Of a DNA stretch of 64,000 nt, positions 16,933-26,237 are shown piece after piece. Origin of the DNA: Marinifilum sp965230805 (GTDB taxonomy: Bacteria > Bacteroidota > Bacteroidia > Bacteroidales > Marinifilaceae); assembly GCF_965230805.1 (NCBI RefSeq), contig NZ_OZ246019.1:434001-498000 (forward strand). The letters run 5' to 3'. The first letter of the stretch is position 1. Every line of letters begins with the position of its first letter. The notes beneath the pieces are model-generated. The model saw only the letters and a list, made by a program, of their open reading frames with translations. It was not told the origin of the DNA and ran no database searches. A program made the position numbers and the translations under genes.

Positions 16933-17745
16933 TTAGTTATTTCCAAGAATCAATGGCATTCCTTCTTTACCACTACCAATTACAACCACTTTAGCATTTG
17001 GAGATTCTGAAAGTGTAATTGTAGCTTCAATTCCGCGCATTTTTAAAAGCGCTGGAGTTAAACTACTGTTGATAATCTTATTCGCTCTGGCTTCCCCTTC
17101 AGCGGCAATTCTCTTTCTTTCGGCCTCACTCTTTTCTTTTTCCAGTTTAAACTGATATGCTAAAGCTTCCTGTTCTTGCTGAAGCTTACTTTCAATCGCT
17201 ACTTTAATCTTTTCAGGCAAGTTAATCGAACGAATCAACAAAGCACGCATTTGAATATTATTATTCTTTAGAATCTGTGATGTTTCTTGAATGATTGCTT
17301 CTTCAACCTCTTTTCTCTTAGTAGAATAAATTTCTTCCGCAGTGTATCTACCTGCAACTTGTCGAACCGATGAACGAACTTCCGGAATGACCAACTGACT
17401 GATATAGTCCTTCCCAAAAATTTCGTGTAAATATCCAATTTTGTTATAAACAGGATTAAAACGGACAGAAACATCGATATTTACGGACAAACCATTTTTA
17501 TCCAACACATCCATGGTTTCTTCACTTTTCTGCTCTCTTACATCATAAACATGCATATCATTCCAAGGTGCAATAATATGGAATCCAGGCATAAATACAT
17601 TTTCCTTATCCAATCCACCTGAGAATTTTCTGAATATAACTCCTCGTTCACCTGGTTGAAGTGTTAAAAACATACTTGAGCCCGATAAAATTAGGACAAC
17701 AGCAAAAAATGCCAAAACAATTAAAAAATAGGGTTGCTTCTTCAT
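16933..17745 (-). CDS. Prohibitin-family (SPFH/Band 7) membrane protein
   Basis: Starting at MKKQPYFLIVLAFFAVVLIL, the protein has 270 residues; seven extra codons upstream are optional. A single N-terminal membrane anchor (residues 5-27) is followed by an SPFH domain: 'LQPGERGVIFRKFSGGLDKENVFMPGFHIIAPW', 'VNIDVSVRFNP', 'VIPEVRSSVRQVAGRYTAEEIYSTKRKEVEEAI'. Then comes a long Glu/Lys/Ala coiled coil ('QQEQEALAYQFKLEKEKSEAERKRIAAEGEARANKI'). Prohibitins form large rings in the inner membrane that scaffold proteases or lipid domains. The gene is divergent from the nucleoside phosphorylase gene and has its own terminator. Confidence 0.92.
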   Translation of the reverse strand: MKKQPYFLIVLAFFAVVLILSGSSMFLTLQPGERGVIFRKFSGGLDKENVFMPGFHIIAPWNDMHVYDVREQKSEETMDVLDKNGLSVNIDVSVRFNPVYNKIGYLHEIFGKDYISQLVIPEVRSSVRQVAGRYTAEEIYSTKRKEVEEAIIQETSQILKNNNIQMRALLIRSINLPEKIKVAIESKLQQEQEALAYQFKLEKEKSEAERKRIAAEGEARANKIINSSLTPALLKMRGIEATITLSESPNAKVVVIGSGKEGMPLILGNN

Positions 17746-18072
17746 GATCTTGTATTTATAATTCAATTTTCAGTTAAATATAGTACAATAATACCAGTTT
17801 TATCATGAAATGAGCCCAAAATTGTTTTGAGAATTTTGAGTATAGTCAAGGAAAGAAAATAGTGACATAGCGATATTTTTTTCACGAATATTAACGCAAA
17901 AAGACAAAAGAAAGCGACTTATTTCATGGTAACACTGTTGTATTATTAAAATTTAGGAATTTGACAGATTCTTAACGTTAAGAAAACTTCCAATTTAGAG
18001 GAATACAATTTGTTAGTTTGTAGATTAAAAAATTATATCTAGATTCAGTTCTTTGCTATCAAATTTAAGAAT

Positions 18073-18945
18073 ATGGAAAAAATCAAATCATCAGAACTAA
18101 TTATCAACCCCGACGGAAGTGTATTTCACTTACACCTTCGTCCCGAACATCTAGCCGATACGGTTATTTTGGTTGGAGATCCCGGAAGAGTAGAATTGGT
18201 TGCCAGCTTCTTTGATGAAGTGGAATGCACAATTTCTAATCGTGAATTTGCAACTACAACCGGAACCTATAAAGGGAAAAGGTTTTCGGTTTTATCAACT
18301 GGAATTGGTACCGATAACATCGATATCGTAGTTAATGAATTGGATGCCTTGGCTAATATCGATTTAGAAAACAGAACTATAAAAACTGAACACAAAAGTC
18401 TTAATCTTGTTAGAATTGGAACATCAGGTGCTTTACAAGCTAATATACCTGTTGATTCGTTCTTGCTTTCAAAAAGATCAATCGGCTTTGATGGCATGCT
18501 TAATTTTTATGCTGACCGTGACCATGTTTCAGATCTTGATTTTGAGAAGTCGTTCAAAGATTTTGTGAATTGGGACGAAAAACTGGCTTCACCATACGTT
18601 GTTCCGGCATCTAAAGATCTTATAAACCTGCTTGACGGAAACGATATGGTAAAAGGAGTAACTATTTCGGCAAACGGATTTTATGGTCCACAAGGCAGAA
18701 TTTTGCGATTACAAACTCTCGATCCGGATTTGAATGATAAAATAGAAGAGTTCGATTTTAAAGGTGAACAAATTACAAATTATGAAATGGAAAGCTCAGC
18801 TATTTTTGGTTTGTCGGCAATGCTGGGACACAATGCTGCTGCGATTTGTGTAATCATTGCCAATCGCATCACCAAAGATGCGAGTAAGGATTACAAGCCA
18901 ACTATAAAGCGCCTGATCAAAGTCGTTCTCGACAGACTTAGCTAG
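18073..18945 (+). CDS. Nucleoside phosphorylase (uridine phosphorylase-like)
   Basis: The 290-residue protein has the PNP/UDP phosphorylase fold signatures: the phosphate-binding 'VILVGDPGRVELVASFF', 'VLSTGIGTDNIDIVVNELDALANID', 'NLVRIGTSGALQANIPVDSFLLSKRSIGFDG', and the ribose/base site 'YEMESSAIFGLSAMLGHNAAAICVIIANR'. It cleaves nucleosides with phosphate to a free base and ribose-1-phosphate in the salvage pathway; the EMESS segment corresponds to the conserved Met-Glu pair that holds the ribose. The substrate is probably uridine by similarity of the N-terminal block, but this is not certain. Length is slightly above the 250-260 residues of the enterobacterial enzyme. A terminator follows the stop. 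Confidence 0.88.
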   Translation: MEKIKSSELIINPDGSVFHLHLRPEHLADTVILVGDPGRVELVASFFDEVECTISNREFATTTGTYKGKRFSVLSTGIGTDNIDIVVNELDALANIDLENRTIKTEHKSLNLVRIGTSGALQANIPVDSFLLSKRSIGFDGMLNFYADRDHVSDLDFEKSFKDFVNWDEKLASPYVVPASKDLINLLDGNDMVKGVTISANGFYGPQGRILRLQTLDPDLNDKIEEFDFKGEQITNYEMESSAIFGLSAMLGHNAAAICVIIANRITKDASKDYKPTIKRLIKVVLDRLS

Positions 18946-18976
18946 ATCGGTTTTAGCCTAATTTTCATAGAAATAG

Positions 18977-19007
18977 CCCATAAGATTGTTTTTGCTTATG
19001 GGTTTTC
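18977..19007 (+). terminator. Terminator after nucleoside phosphorylase
   Basis: CCCATAAG/CTTATGGG stem, 10-nt loop, followed by TTTTCTT. Confidence 0.75.
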
Positions 19008-19037
19008 TTATATTTAGCAGGGTCAAAACTTTAAGTT

Positions 19038-19889
19038 ATGAATGAGAATAAACTCACTGCTCTATTATCCTTGTTAGACGATCCAACGCCGGAAATCTAT
19101 AAAAGAATCGAAAATGAGTTGATTAACTTTCCTATTTCTATTATTCCTCAACTCGAAGATTACTGGCTGGACTCGAAAAGCACATTACTTCAGGAACGAC
19201 TTGAGCAAGTCATCAATAAAATTCAGTTCTCCCAAGTAAAGAAAGAGCTGACAAACTGGGGTAAATCAGAATCACCCAACTTAATTGAAGGAGCCATTCT
19301 GGTAAATAAAAGTTGCAATCCATATCTGATTACTGAACCAATTCGGAAAGCAATCAAAAAAATTAAAAAAGATGTGTGGCTTGAATTAAACAACCATTTA
19401 ACAGCATTAGAAAAAATAAAAATTCTCAATCATTTTTTCTACAACATCTACAATTATCAAACTCTATCACCTAATCAACCTACCAATTGGGATAGTGATA
19501 TTAGAACAGTATTATCGCAAAAACAAGGTAACTATGTAATTATTTCAATTATTTATGCAGGAATTGCGCAAGAGTTAGGCATGCCCGTTTATGGCATACA
19601 TTTGCCCGATAGTATACTTTTGTGTTATATCGACAAAATGGATGAATCATCGAAAAAGGAAGATGTCCTGTTCTACATAAACCCTATCGACAAGGGTAAA
19701 GTTTTTGGACGAACAGAACTACAGTTTTTAATTGAATCAAAAAAAATAGTAAATCGTCCAAAGTACTATAAAGCCGCAGGCAATACAAGCCTGATTAAAA
19801 GACTGGTAAAGCATAACATTAGTGTCTATGAAAAACTCAAACTCACTACCTACGTTCCCAATTTTAGGGATTTGTACAAATCGATTTAA
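19038..19889 (+). CDS. SirB1-like transglutaminase-fold protein
   Basis: A 283-residue cytoplasmic protein. The segment from about residue 130 to 205 resembles the transglutaminase-like domain of the SirB1 family: 'HFFYNIYNYQ', 'DIRTVLSQKQGNYVIISIIYAGIAQELGMPVYGIHLPDSILLCYID', then 'FYINPIDKGKVFGRTELQFLI'. The catalytic Cys of true transglutaminases is not visible in this segment, as in other SirB1 proteins, so it is probably a binding rather than an enzymatic protein. The N-terminal 100 residues are alpha-helical and repeat-like. Function in the cell unknown. A T-rich terminator 60-90 bases downstream is shared with the convergent rny gene. Confidence 0.75.
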   Translation: MNENKLTALLSLLDDPTPEIYKRIENELINFPISIIPQLEDYWLDSKSTLLQERLEQVINKIQFSQVKKELTNWGKSESPNLIEGAILVNKSCNPYLITEPIRKAIKKIKKDVWLELNNHLTALEKIKILNHFFYNIYNYQTLSPNQPTNWDSDIRTVLSQKQGNYVIISIIYAGIAQELGMPVYGIHLPDSILLCYIDKMDESSKKEDVLFYINPIDKGKVFGRTELQFLIESKKIVNRPKYYKAAGNTSLIKRLVKHNISVYEKLKLTTYVPNFRDLYKSI

Positions 19890-19944
19890 ATAGCTTGATA
19901 AAAATTCAAGGCACATTAAGATTACATCGAATTCACGACAAATA

Positions 19945-19976
19945 AAAACCCGTTTCAATTTGAAACGGTTTTTTTT
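19945..19976. terminator. Bidirectional terminator between SirB1-like gene and rny
   Basis: AAACCGTTTCAA-type stem (ACCCGTTTCAA/TTGAAACGGTT) with A run before and eight T after; serves both convergent genes. Confidence 0.8.
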
Positions 19977-19993
19977 GCGCTATTATTGCTCTA

Positions 19994-21526
19994 CTATTTT
20001 GCGTAATTAATTGCACGTGTTTCGCGAATCACAGTAATCTTTACCTGTCCAGGATAAGTCATTTCATCCTGAATTTTTTGTGCGATATCAAGAGATAATG
20101 TTTCAGCTTCCTTATCAGATACCTTATCACTACCCACAATCACCCTTAGTTCGCGACCTGCCTGAATAGCATATGTCTTAAGCACTCCTGGATGAGATAA
20201 CGCCAGATTTTCAAGATCTTTCAAACGCTTAATGTACGACTCTACAATCTCGCGACGTGCGCCAGGACGTGCTCCTGAAATGGCATCACAAGCCTGAATA
20301 ATTGGAGAAATCATTGAAGTCATCTCAATTTCATCATGGTGAGCACCAATAGCATTACAAACATCAGGTTTCTCTTTGTACTTCTCAGCCAACTTCATAC
20401 CTAAAATTGCATGTGGCAATTCTGGCTCATCATCTGGCACCTTGCCTATATCATGCAACAAACCAGCTCGTTTAGCACGCTTTGCATTTAAACCAAGCTC
20501 GGTTGCCATAATAGCACATAAATTAGCAGTCTCTCTGGCATGTTGCAATAAGTTTTGTCCGTAAGATGAACGATATTTCATTTTACCAACCAAACGAATC
20601 AACTCAGGATGCAACCCGTGAATACCCAAATCAATTGCCGTTCGTTTTCCTGTTTCCACAATTTCTTCCTCGATTTGTTTACGAACCTTGTTCACAACCT
20701 CCTCAATTCTTGCAGGGTGAATACGACCATCCGTTACCAACTGATGCAGAGCAAGTCTTGCAATTTCTCTTCGAACCGGATCGAAACCCGAAAGCACAAT
20801 AGCTTCCGGAGTATCATCCACTATAATCTCGATTCCCGTAGCCGCTTCTAATGCACGAATATTACGTCCCTCACGTCCAATGATTCTACCTTTAATCTCA
20901 TCAGATTCAATATGGAAAATAGTTACCGAATTTTCGATAGCCGTTTCCGTGGCTACTCTTTGAATGGTTTTTATCACTACCTTTTTTGCTTCCATATTAG
21001 CAGACATCTTTGCCTCTTCCATAATCTCATTCACATAAGACATGGCTTCGCTTTTTGCCTCCTCTTTTAACGAATCAATCAACATATTTTTAGCCTCATT
21101 TGCTGATAAGCCTGAAATTTCTTCTAACTGCTCATTTTGCTGTTTCTTAGCCTTTTCAAGCTCTACAGATTTCTTTTCAACCAAACCAATCTGGTGATTT
21201 AAATTTTCGCGAATCGCATCAGTCTCTTTCTTTTTACGCTGAAAATCATCAATTCTTTGGTTTAAAGTATTCTCTTTTTGCTTAATTTTATTTTCCGCTG
21301 CTAAAAGCCTATTGTTCTTAGAGTTTATTTGCTTTTCATGCTCGGTTTTTAATTGGAAAAACTTTTCTTTGGCTTGAAGAATTTTATCTTTTTTAATTAC
21401 TTCAGCCTCAGTTTGTGCCTCTTGAATTATCTTTTCACTCTTTGATTTAAGAGCCTTTTGCAAAATAAAATATGCAAGTATCCCACCAATAACTAAAGCG
21501 AGAATTCCTATTATAGTTTCAATCAT
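19994..21526 (-). CDS. rny: Ribonuclease Y
   Basis: A 510-residue endoribonuclease that starts mRNA decay at the inner membrane. Domains in order: one N-terminal membrane helix (residues 2-23), a long Lys/Glu/Gln coiled coil (about 30-190), a KH RNA-binding domain ('DEIKGRIIGREGRNIRALEAATGIEIIVDDTPEAIVLSGFDP'), and an HD phosphohydrolase domain with 'LLQHARETANLCAIMA' and the metal-binding 'AGLLHDIGK' and 'AIGAHHDE' motifs. Length matches the usual 510-520 residues. It follows a predicted 6S RNA and zapA, an order seen across Bacteroidota, and probably shares their transcript in part. Assignment is secure. Confidence 0.98.
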   Translation of the reverse strand: MIETIIGILALVIGGILAYFILQKALKSKSEKIIQEAQTEAEVIKKDKILQAKEKFFQLKTEHEKQINSKNNRLLAAENKIKQKENTLNQRIDDFQRKKKETDAIRENLNHQIGLVEKKSVELEKAKKQQNEQLEEISGLSANEAKNMLIDSLKEEAKSEAMSYVNEIMEEAKMSANMEAKKVVIKTIQRVATETAIENSVTIFHIESDEIKGRIIGREGRNIRALEAATGIEIIVDDTPEAIVLSGFDPVRREIARLALHQLVTDGRIHPARIEEVVNKVRKQIEEEIVETGKRTAIDLGIHGLHPELIRLVGKMKYRSSYGQNLLQHARETANLCAIMATELGLNAKRAKRAGLLHDIGKVPDDEPELPHAILGMKLAEKYKEKPDVCNAIGAHHDEIEMTSMISPIIQACDAISGARPGARREIVESYIKRLKDLENLALSHPGVLKTYAIQAGRELRVIVGSDKVSDKEAETLSLDIAQKIQDEMTYPGQVKITVIRETRAINYAK

Positions 21527-21561
21527 ATCATAGAATATTAAGTCAATACTAATTTATATGT

Positions 21562-21675
21562 AAAATAACCCGCACCATTACTCGAACCAAATACCCAAGT
21601 GTGAAATAGATTCAAATGTTTTCAAATCCAGATCATCCAAAAGTTAAAAGTTCAAGAAATAATGCGGGTTATTAC
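21562..21675 (-). ncRNA. ssrS: Predicted 6S RNA (6S-Flavo-like)
   Basis: The zapA-rny gap, read on the minus strand, has a strong closing stem: AATAACCCGCA (21673-21663) pairs with TGCGGGTTATT (21574-21564). About 90 nt lie between, largely unpaired or weakly paired, giving the long-hairpin-with-open-bubble form of 6S RNA. Position supports it: ssrS follows zapA in many bacteria, and Bacteroidota 6S RNA (the 6S-Flavo motif) occurs in such gaps. 6S binds the RNA polymerase holoenzyme. Exact ends are estimates. Confidence 0.6.
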
Positions 21676-21700
21676 TTTACTTTATTTATAAGAACATTTG

Positions 21701-21991
21701 CTATTCTTTTTCCAAGAATTCACTCAGCTCACGCTCCATTGCTTTTAGCTCATTATAAACTGGAGCAACATCTGCTTTATTTTCCAATTCAATAAACTTA
21801 ATAACATATTGCAAAGAAGCCATTGCAAGAAAGTCCTGAGTATCTTTATCTTTATATCTTTGTTTGTATTGCAAAACTTTCTCATTAATCATTTTTGCGG
21901 CTTTTCTGATCACCTCCTCTTGTTTGCGATCAATATTTAAAGGATAAGTTCTATCCGCAACATTAACTTTAATTGAAAGTTTGTTTTCCAT
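21701..21991 (-). CDS. zapA: Cell division protein ZapA
   Basis: A 96-residue protein from MENKLSIKVNVADRTYPLNI (two upstream codons are open but not needed). It shows the ZapA pattern: an N-terminal beta-hairpin domain 'IKVNVADRTYPLNIDRKQEEVIRKAAKMINEKVLQYK', then 'QDFLAMASLQYVIKFIELENK' and a C-terminal coiled coil 'VYNELKAMERELSEFLEKE'. ZapA cross-links FtsZ filaments at the division ring. It lies 9 bases after a small coiled-coil gene, with which it must be co-transcribed, and just before the predicted 6S RNA. Confidence 0.92.
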   Translation of the reverse strand: MENKLSIKVNVADRTYPLNIDRKQEEVIRKAAKMINEKVLQYKQRYKDKDTQDFLAMASLQYVIKFIELENKADVAPVYNELKAMERELSEFLEKE

Positions 21992-22000
21992 AAACAAAAT

Positions 22001-22297
22001 CTATCTGTTTAAAAGAGCAATACATTTATCAATCTCCCGCACAATTCGGTTAATTTTAAGCTTTGCTTCATGAGAATCTTCGCTATTTGAAGATAATGTT
22101 TTAGCAAGCTTCAATGTATCGTAATGATGCTCAAGCTCACTTTTTTTCCTCGAAAGAATTTCAACCTGCTCCATAAGCTCCATTTTCTCATGAATGAGCG
22201 ATTCCTTTTCTTCCTTAGATTTCTGATACAACGAAATAAGTTCGTCTATGCGCTTTTTTAAACTTATTATTATTTCGTTCGATTCTTGATCCATCAC
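22001..22297 (-). CDS. Small coiled-coil protein upstream of zapA
   Basis: A 98-residue protein (or 97 from the second Met) that is almost entirely heptad coiled coil: 'NEIIISLKKRIDELISLYQKSKEEKESLIHEKMELMEQVEILSRKKSELEHHYDTLKLAK'. A short C-terminal segment 'EAKLKINRIVREIDKCIALLNR' follows. A protein of this size regularly precedes zapA in Bacteroidota; it may be a ZapB-like partner at the division ring, but no function is assigned. It is separated from zapA by 9 bases, so translational coupling is likely. Confidence 0.8.
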   Translation of the reverse strand: MMDQESNEIIISLKKRIDELISLYQKSKEEKESLIHEKMELMEQVEILSRKKSELEHHYDTLKLAKTLSSNSEDSHEAKLKINRIVREIDKCIALLNR

Positions 22298-22431
22298 TAA
22301 AATTTCTTTTACAAAATTAACATTGCTGAGAAGATTATCAAATTTATTAGTTTGTATTTTAGTTCAAGCTTCCGAAAAAAAAGCTTTTTTTGTAGTTTTG
22401 AGCGTCAATAGAAGCATAATATCAAAGCAAC

Positions 22432-24159
22432 ATGAAGTACTTTAAAACAAACATAATCACCATTTTATCATTCATATTTCTTGCAAGTTCAATTAAGTTT
22501 TATGCACAACCAAAAAAATATCCAAAAAATTACTTCCGATCACCTGTGGATTTTACCATTACACTTTCGGGGAACTTTGCTGAATTAAGAAACAATCATT
22601 TTCATTCGGGTATTGATATTAGAACTTTTACAAAGGGTAAAAAAATATATTCCATTGCTGACGGATTTGTTAGCAGAATAAAAGTTTCAGCAGGCGGTTA
22701 TGGGAAAGCCATTTACATCGATCATCCTAATGGATATACCTCAGTATATGCTCATCTTGATCGATTCAATAAAGAAATTAATGAGTTTGTAAAAGTATAT
22801 CAATACAATAAAAAAACGTTTGAATTCGATATTGATCTTAATAAAGATCGATTTCCGCTTAAAAAAGGAGACGTTATTGCCTTATCTGGCAATACTGGTT
22901 CTTCCTCTGGCCCACACCTTCATTTTGAAATTAGGGATACTAAATCAGAACATCCAATTAATCCACTTCTGTTTGGATTTAAAATTAAGGACACCACACC
23001 TCCGAAAATATTCAACCTGTATGTCTACCCAATGGATTCATTAAGCAGTGTAAACGGGAAAAATACCAGAAAGAGATTTCCTGTTATCTACTACAATAAT
23101 GCCTTTCATCTTAAAGGAGATCCTAAAGTATTACTTTCGGGTAACATTGGTTTTGGATTGCAGGCAAACGACTATTTGGATAATACCTGGGGAAAATGTG
23201 GTATTTATAGTATGAAAGTATTGGTGAACGATTCTTTAATTGCAGATTATAGCTTCAACGAATTCTCCTTTGATGAATCACGCTACATCAATTCACACAT
23301 GGATTATTCGTTGAATATGATTGAAAACAAAAGGATTCACAAGTGTTTTAAGGAGCCTAACAATAAGCTCACTGTATACAATTACTTTAGCAACCAAGGC
23401 GTCTATCATTTTAAAGTAGGTACAAAATATAAAATTGATTTTATTGCAGGGGACAACAAGAATAACATGTCCAAATTAAGAGTCTATGCTCAAGCAAAAG
23501 AGCAAATAAAACCATTTAAACAAAAGGAATACAGTCAATTGCTATCGGCTACAGATGAAAACTATTTCAAAACAGATAATCTTGAACTGAAATTTCCAGA
23601 AAATTCATTTTATTCGGATATCGAATTCAGATATTCACACAAGCCAGATACAATTTTATTATCAGACATTCACTCTGTTCACCTAAGCAATACTCCGGTG
23701 CATAAGTACTACACCATTGCAATTAAACCAAACAAAACTATCAGTGACGAAGACAAGTTGTTCATTGCTGCGCTTGAAAAAGATGGTAAGTTTTCTAATA
23801 TTGGTGGAATTTACATCAATGGATGGGTAAAATCGAAAACCAGAGTGTTTGGAAACTTTGCCATTGTTGCGGATACCATTCCTCCTAGCATCAAATCCAA
23901 AACTAATTTTAATTTGAAAAACCTATCTTTACGGGAAAGAATATCATTCACAATTAAAGATCCATTATCGGGAATTAAATCATATAAAGGCATGATTGAT
24001 GGGAAATGGGTTCTTTTCGAATTTGACGCCAAAAACAATCACCTGTTTTATACTTTTGACAAAAAAAGATTGATCCCAAACCGTAAACACGAATTGCAAT
24101 TGGAGGTGCATGATAAGCTTGGTAATCAATCTAAGTTTAAAACAAGTTTTTTTTGGTAA
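22432..24159 (+). CDS. M23-family peptidase
   Basis: A 575-residue exported protein with a signal peptide (residues 1-25, ending 'SIKFYAQ'). The M23 metallopeptidase domain is N-terminal: 'NNHFHSGIDI' supplies zinc ligands His58 and Asp62, 'VYAHLDRF' carries His108, and 'SGPHLHFEIRD' carries His162 and His164. The family cuts peptidoglycan peptide bridges or acts as an activator of amidases. The remaining 390 residues are beta-rich and form two or three immunoglobulin-like domains, which is common in Bacteroidota M23 proteins. A TAGTTTTG sequence at 22393-22400 matches the -7 consensus and may start the transcript. Confidence 0.92.
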   Translation: MKYFKTNIITILSFIFLASSIKFYAQPKKYPKNYFRSPVDFTITLSGNFAELRNNHFHSGIDIRTFTKGKKIYSIADGFVSRIKVSAGGYGKAIYIDHPNGYTSVYAHLDRFNKEINEFVKVYQYNKKTFEFDIDLNKDRFPLKKGDVIALSGNTGSSSGPHLHFEIRDTKSEHPINPLLFGFKIKDTTPPKIFNLYVYPMDSLSSVNGKNTRKRFPVIYYNNAFHLKGDPKVLLSGNIGFGLQANDYLDNTWGKCGIYSMKVLVNDSLIADYSFNEFSFDESRYINSHMDYSLNMIENKRIHKCFKEPNNKLTVYNYFSNQGVYHFKVGTKYKIDFIAGDNKNNMSKLRVYAQAKEQIKPFKQKEYSQLLSATDENYFKTDNLELKFPENSFYSDIEFRYSHKPDTILLSDIHSVHLSNTPVHKYYTIAIKPNKTISDEDKLFIAALEKDGKFSNIGGIYINGWVKSKTRVFGNFAIVADTIPPSIKSKTNFNLKNLSLRERISFTIKDPLSGIKSYKGMIDGKWVLFEFDAKNNHLFYTFDKKRLIPNRKHELQLEVHDKLGNQSKFKTSFFW

Positions 24160-24298
24160 ATCAATCTGAATAACCCCTTAATTCATAAAAAAGCCATTCC
24201 GGATAAAGACTTTTATCAGCTTTAACTTTACTTTTTTTCCTATTTTTGTAGGAATCATGAAAAATTTATCGCAATTAAATTCACTTAAATATTTAAAC

Positions 24299-26017
24299 AT
24301 GAAGAAGATTTATGCAATTGCCTCACTTTTAATGGTAATTTTTGTCTTTTCGACAACAACTTCGCAAGCATGTACTAACTACCTAGTTACAAGAGGTGCC
24401 AGTACTGATGGTTCTAATATGATTACTTACGCTGCCGATTCGCATGTATTGTACGGAGAATTGTACTTTCGCCCTGCTACTGATTGGGCTGAGGGCACAA
24501 TGATCGATATTTACGAATGGGATACTGGAAAATACTTGGGTAAAATCCCACAGGTTCCACACACATATTCCGTAATTGGAAACATGAATGAGTTTCAGTT
24601 GGCAATTGGCGAAACCACCTACGGAGGAAGAAAAGAACTTGGAACAGGTAAGCAAGAAGGTGCTATTATCGACTACGGAAGTCTTATATATTTAACTCTG
24701 CAGCGTGCTAAAAATGCTCGTGAAGCGATCAAGGTAATGACTGAATTGGTTGAAAACTATGGATACTATAGTTCAGGTGAATCATTTTCTATTTCTGATC
24801 CAAACGAAATTTGGATATTAGAAATGATTGGTAAAGGTAATGATGAAAAAGGTGCTGTTTGGGTAGCAAGAATGATTCCTGATGGATATATAAGTGGCCA
24901 CGCCAACCAAGCAAGAATTACAACTTTTCCATTAGAAGGAAAAAATTCAATATCTTCTGATAGAATTGATAAAATCTTTCATCCAGAGATAACTAACGTT
25001 TATGCTAGAGATGTAATCTCTTTCGCAAAAGAAAAAGGTTACTTTCCAAAAGATGGAAAAAACAAAGAATTTAGTTTCTCTGACACATATGCTCCTGTAG
25101 ATTTTGGTGCTGCCAGATTCTGCGAAATTCGCGTTTGGTCTTTCTTTAATGATGTAAAAAAAGGAATGGACAAGTATTTTAATTACTGTAAAGGTAAAGT
25201 TGAGCACGATGAAAAAGGTTATGCTACGAATCGTATGCCTCTTTGGATCAAGCCAGATAATAAAATTAATGTTCTTGAATTGATGAATCACATGAGAAAT
25301 CACTTGGAAGGAACCGAATTGGATATGAGTAAAGACGTAGGTGCTGGTCCTTACGGAAACCCTTACCGTTGGAGACCACTTACCTGGAAAGTTAACGGTG
25401 TTACTTATTGTAACGAACGTGCAACTGCAACTCAGCAAACCGGATTTTCTTTTGTTGCTCAATCGAGAAATTGGTTACCAGATGCGGTTGGTGGAATCAA
25501 CTGGTTTGGTGTTGATGATGCAGCATCATCTGTTTACTTCCCAATGTATTGCGGCAGTACAAGAGTTCCAAAATCATTTGTTGTAGGTAATGGTAAAATG
25601 ATGGATTTCACCAATAAGTCTGCTTTCTGGGTATTCAATCAGGTGTCAAATTTTGCTTATACTCGCTACAACTCAATCCATCCTGAAATTGCTAAGAAGC
25701 AAAAAGCTTTAGAGAAGAAATATCTATCTTTTACCAAAATCATAGATCTTGCTGCTGAAGATATGTTTAAGAACAACAAAGCTGCTGCAATTGAGTTCTT
25801 AACCGACTTCTCGTGTAACCAAGGGGATAACCTAGCCGACGAATGGAGAAAGTTTTATGGATATCTATTTGCTAAATATATGGATGGTAACATTAAAGAA
25901 AAAGATGGCAACAAGCAAAATCCAAAAATCAAGCAACCAGGTTACAGCAAGGAATTTTACAAAACAATTGTGAAAACTACTGGAGACAAATTAAAAGTTT
26001 CTGGTACATCTCACTAA
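24299..26017 (+). CDS. C69-family dipeptidase
   Basis: Starting at 24299 the product has 572 residues and a clean signal peptide (MKKIYAIASLLMVIFVFS, cleavage after 'TSQA'). An in-frame ATG at 24257 lies too close to a TATTTTTG -7 box (24241-24248) to be the start. Cleavage exposes Cys25 of 'ACTNYLVTRGASTDGSNMITYAADSH', the N-terminal nucleophile of the C69 (U34) dipeptidases. Other family blocks are 'IGETTYGGRKEL', 'EVGESFSISDPNEIWILEM'-type segment near residue 165 and 'HANQARITTF'. These enzymes hydrolyse dipeptides in the periplasm. A terminator follows 20 bases after the stop. Confidence 0.92.
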   Translation: MKKIYAIASLLMVIFVFSTTTSQACTNYLVTRGASTDGSNMITYAADSHVLYGELYFRPATDWAEGTMIDIYEWDTGKYLGKIPQVPHTYSVIGNMNEFQLAIGETTYGGRKELGTGKQEGAIIDYGSLIYLTLQRAKNAREAIKVMTELVENYGYYSSGESFSISDPNEIWILEMIGKGNDEKGAVWVARMIPDGYISGHANQARITTFPLEGKNSISSDRIDKIFHPEITNVYARDVISFAKEKGYFPKDGKNKEFSFSDTYAPVDFGAARFCEIRVWSFFNDVKKGMDKYFNYCKGKVEHDEKGYATNRMPLWIKPDNKINVLELMNHMRNHLEGTELDMSKDVGAGPYGNPYRWRPLTWKVNGVTYCNERATATQQTGFSFVAQSRNWLPDAVGGINWFGVDDAASSVYFPMYCGSTRVPKSFVVGNGKMMDFTNKSAFWVFNQVSNFAYTRYNSIHPEIAKKQKALEKKYLSFTKIIDLAAEDMFKNNKAAAIEFLTDFSCNQGDNLADEWRKFYGYLFAKYMDGNIKEKDGNKQNPKIKQPGYSKEFYKTIVKTTGDKLKVSGTSH

Positions 26018-26037
26018 ATTAGATATTTCAATTAAAG

Positions 26038-26061
26038 AGGAGCTGATAAGCTCCTTTTTTG
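26038..26061 (+). terminator. Terminator after the C69 dipeptidase
   Basis: AGGAGCT/AGCTCCT stem with a GATA loop, followed by seven T residues. Confidence 0.85.
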
Positions 26062-26122
26062 TCTATGCTTAATTTAAACGTTAATATTATTTGTGAAAAA
26101 CAAAAAAATCAAGCATAATTCT

Positions 26123-26151
26123 TTTGACCTTAGATATTTTTATTAATTTTG
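26123..26151 (+). promoter_or_regulatory. Bacteroidota-type promoter of rplS
   Basis: TTTG at 26123-26126 and TAATTTTG at 26144-26151 match the Bacteroidota -33 (TTTG) and -7 (TAnnTTTG) boxes with a 17-nt spacing. Transcription would begin near 26158, leaving an 80-nt leader before rplS. Confidence 0.7.
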
Positions 26152-26237
26152 CGCCGAATTCGTGCGTAATCTCTGGCATAAATAGATATAGTTAATTTGC
26201 GAATATTGCGCCCGTTAAACCTTAATAAATTAAGACA

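Noticed and set aside
24947..25462. Minus-strand frame of 171 codons within the C69 dipeptidase gene
   Set aside because: It is antisense to a well-supported gene and has no recognisable motif.
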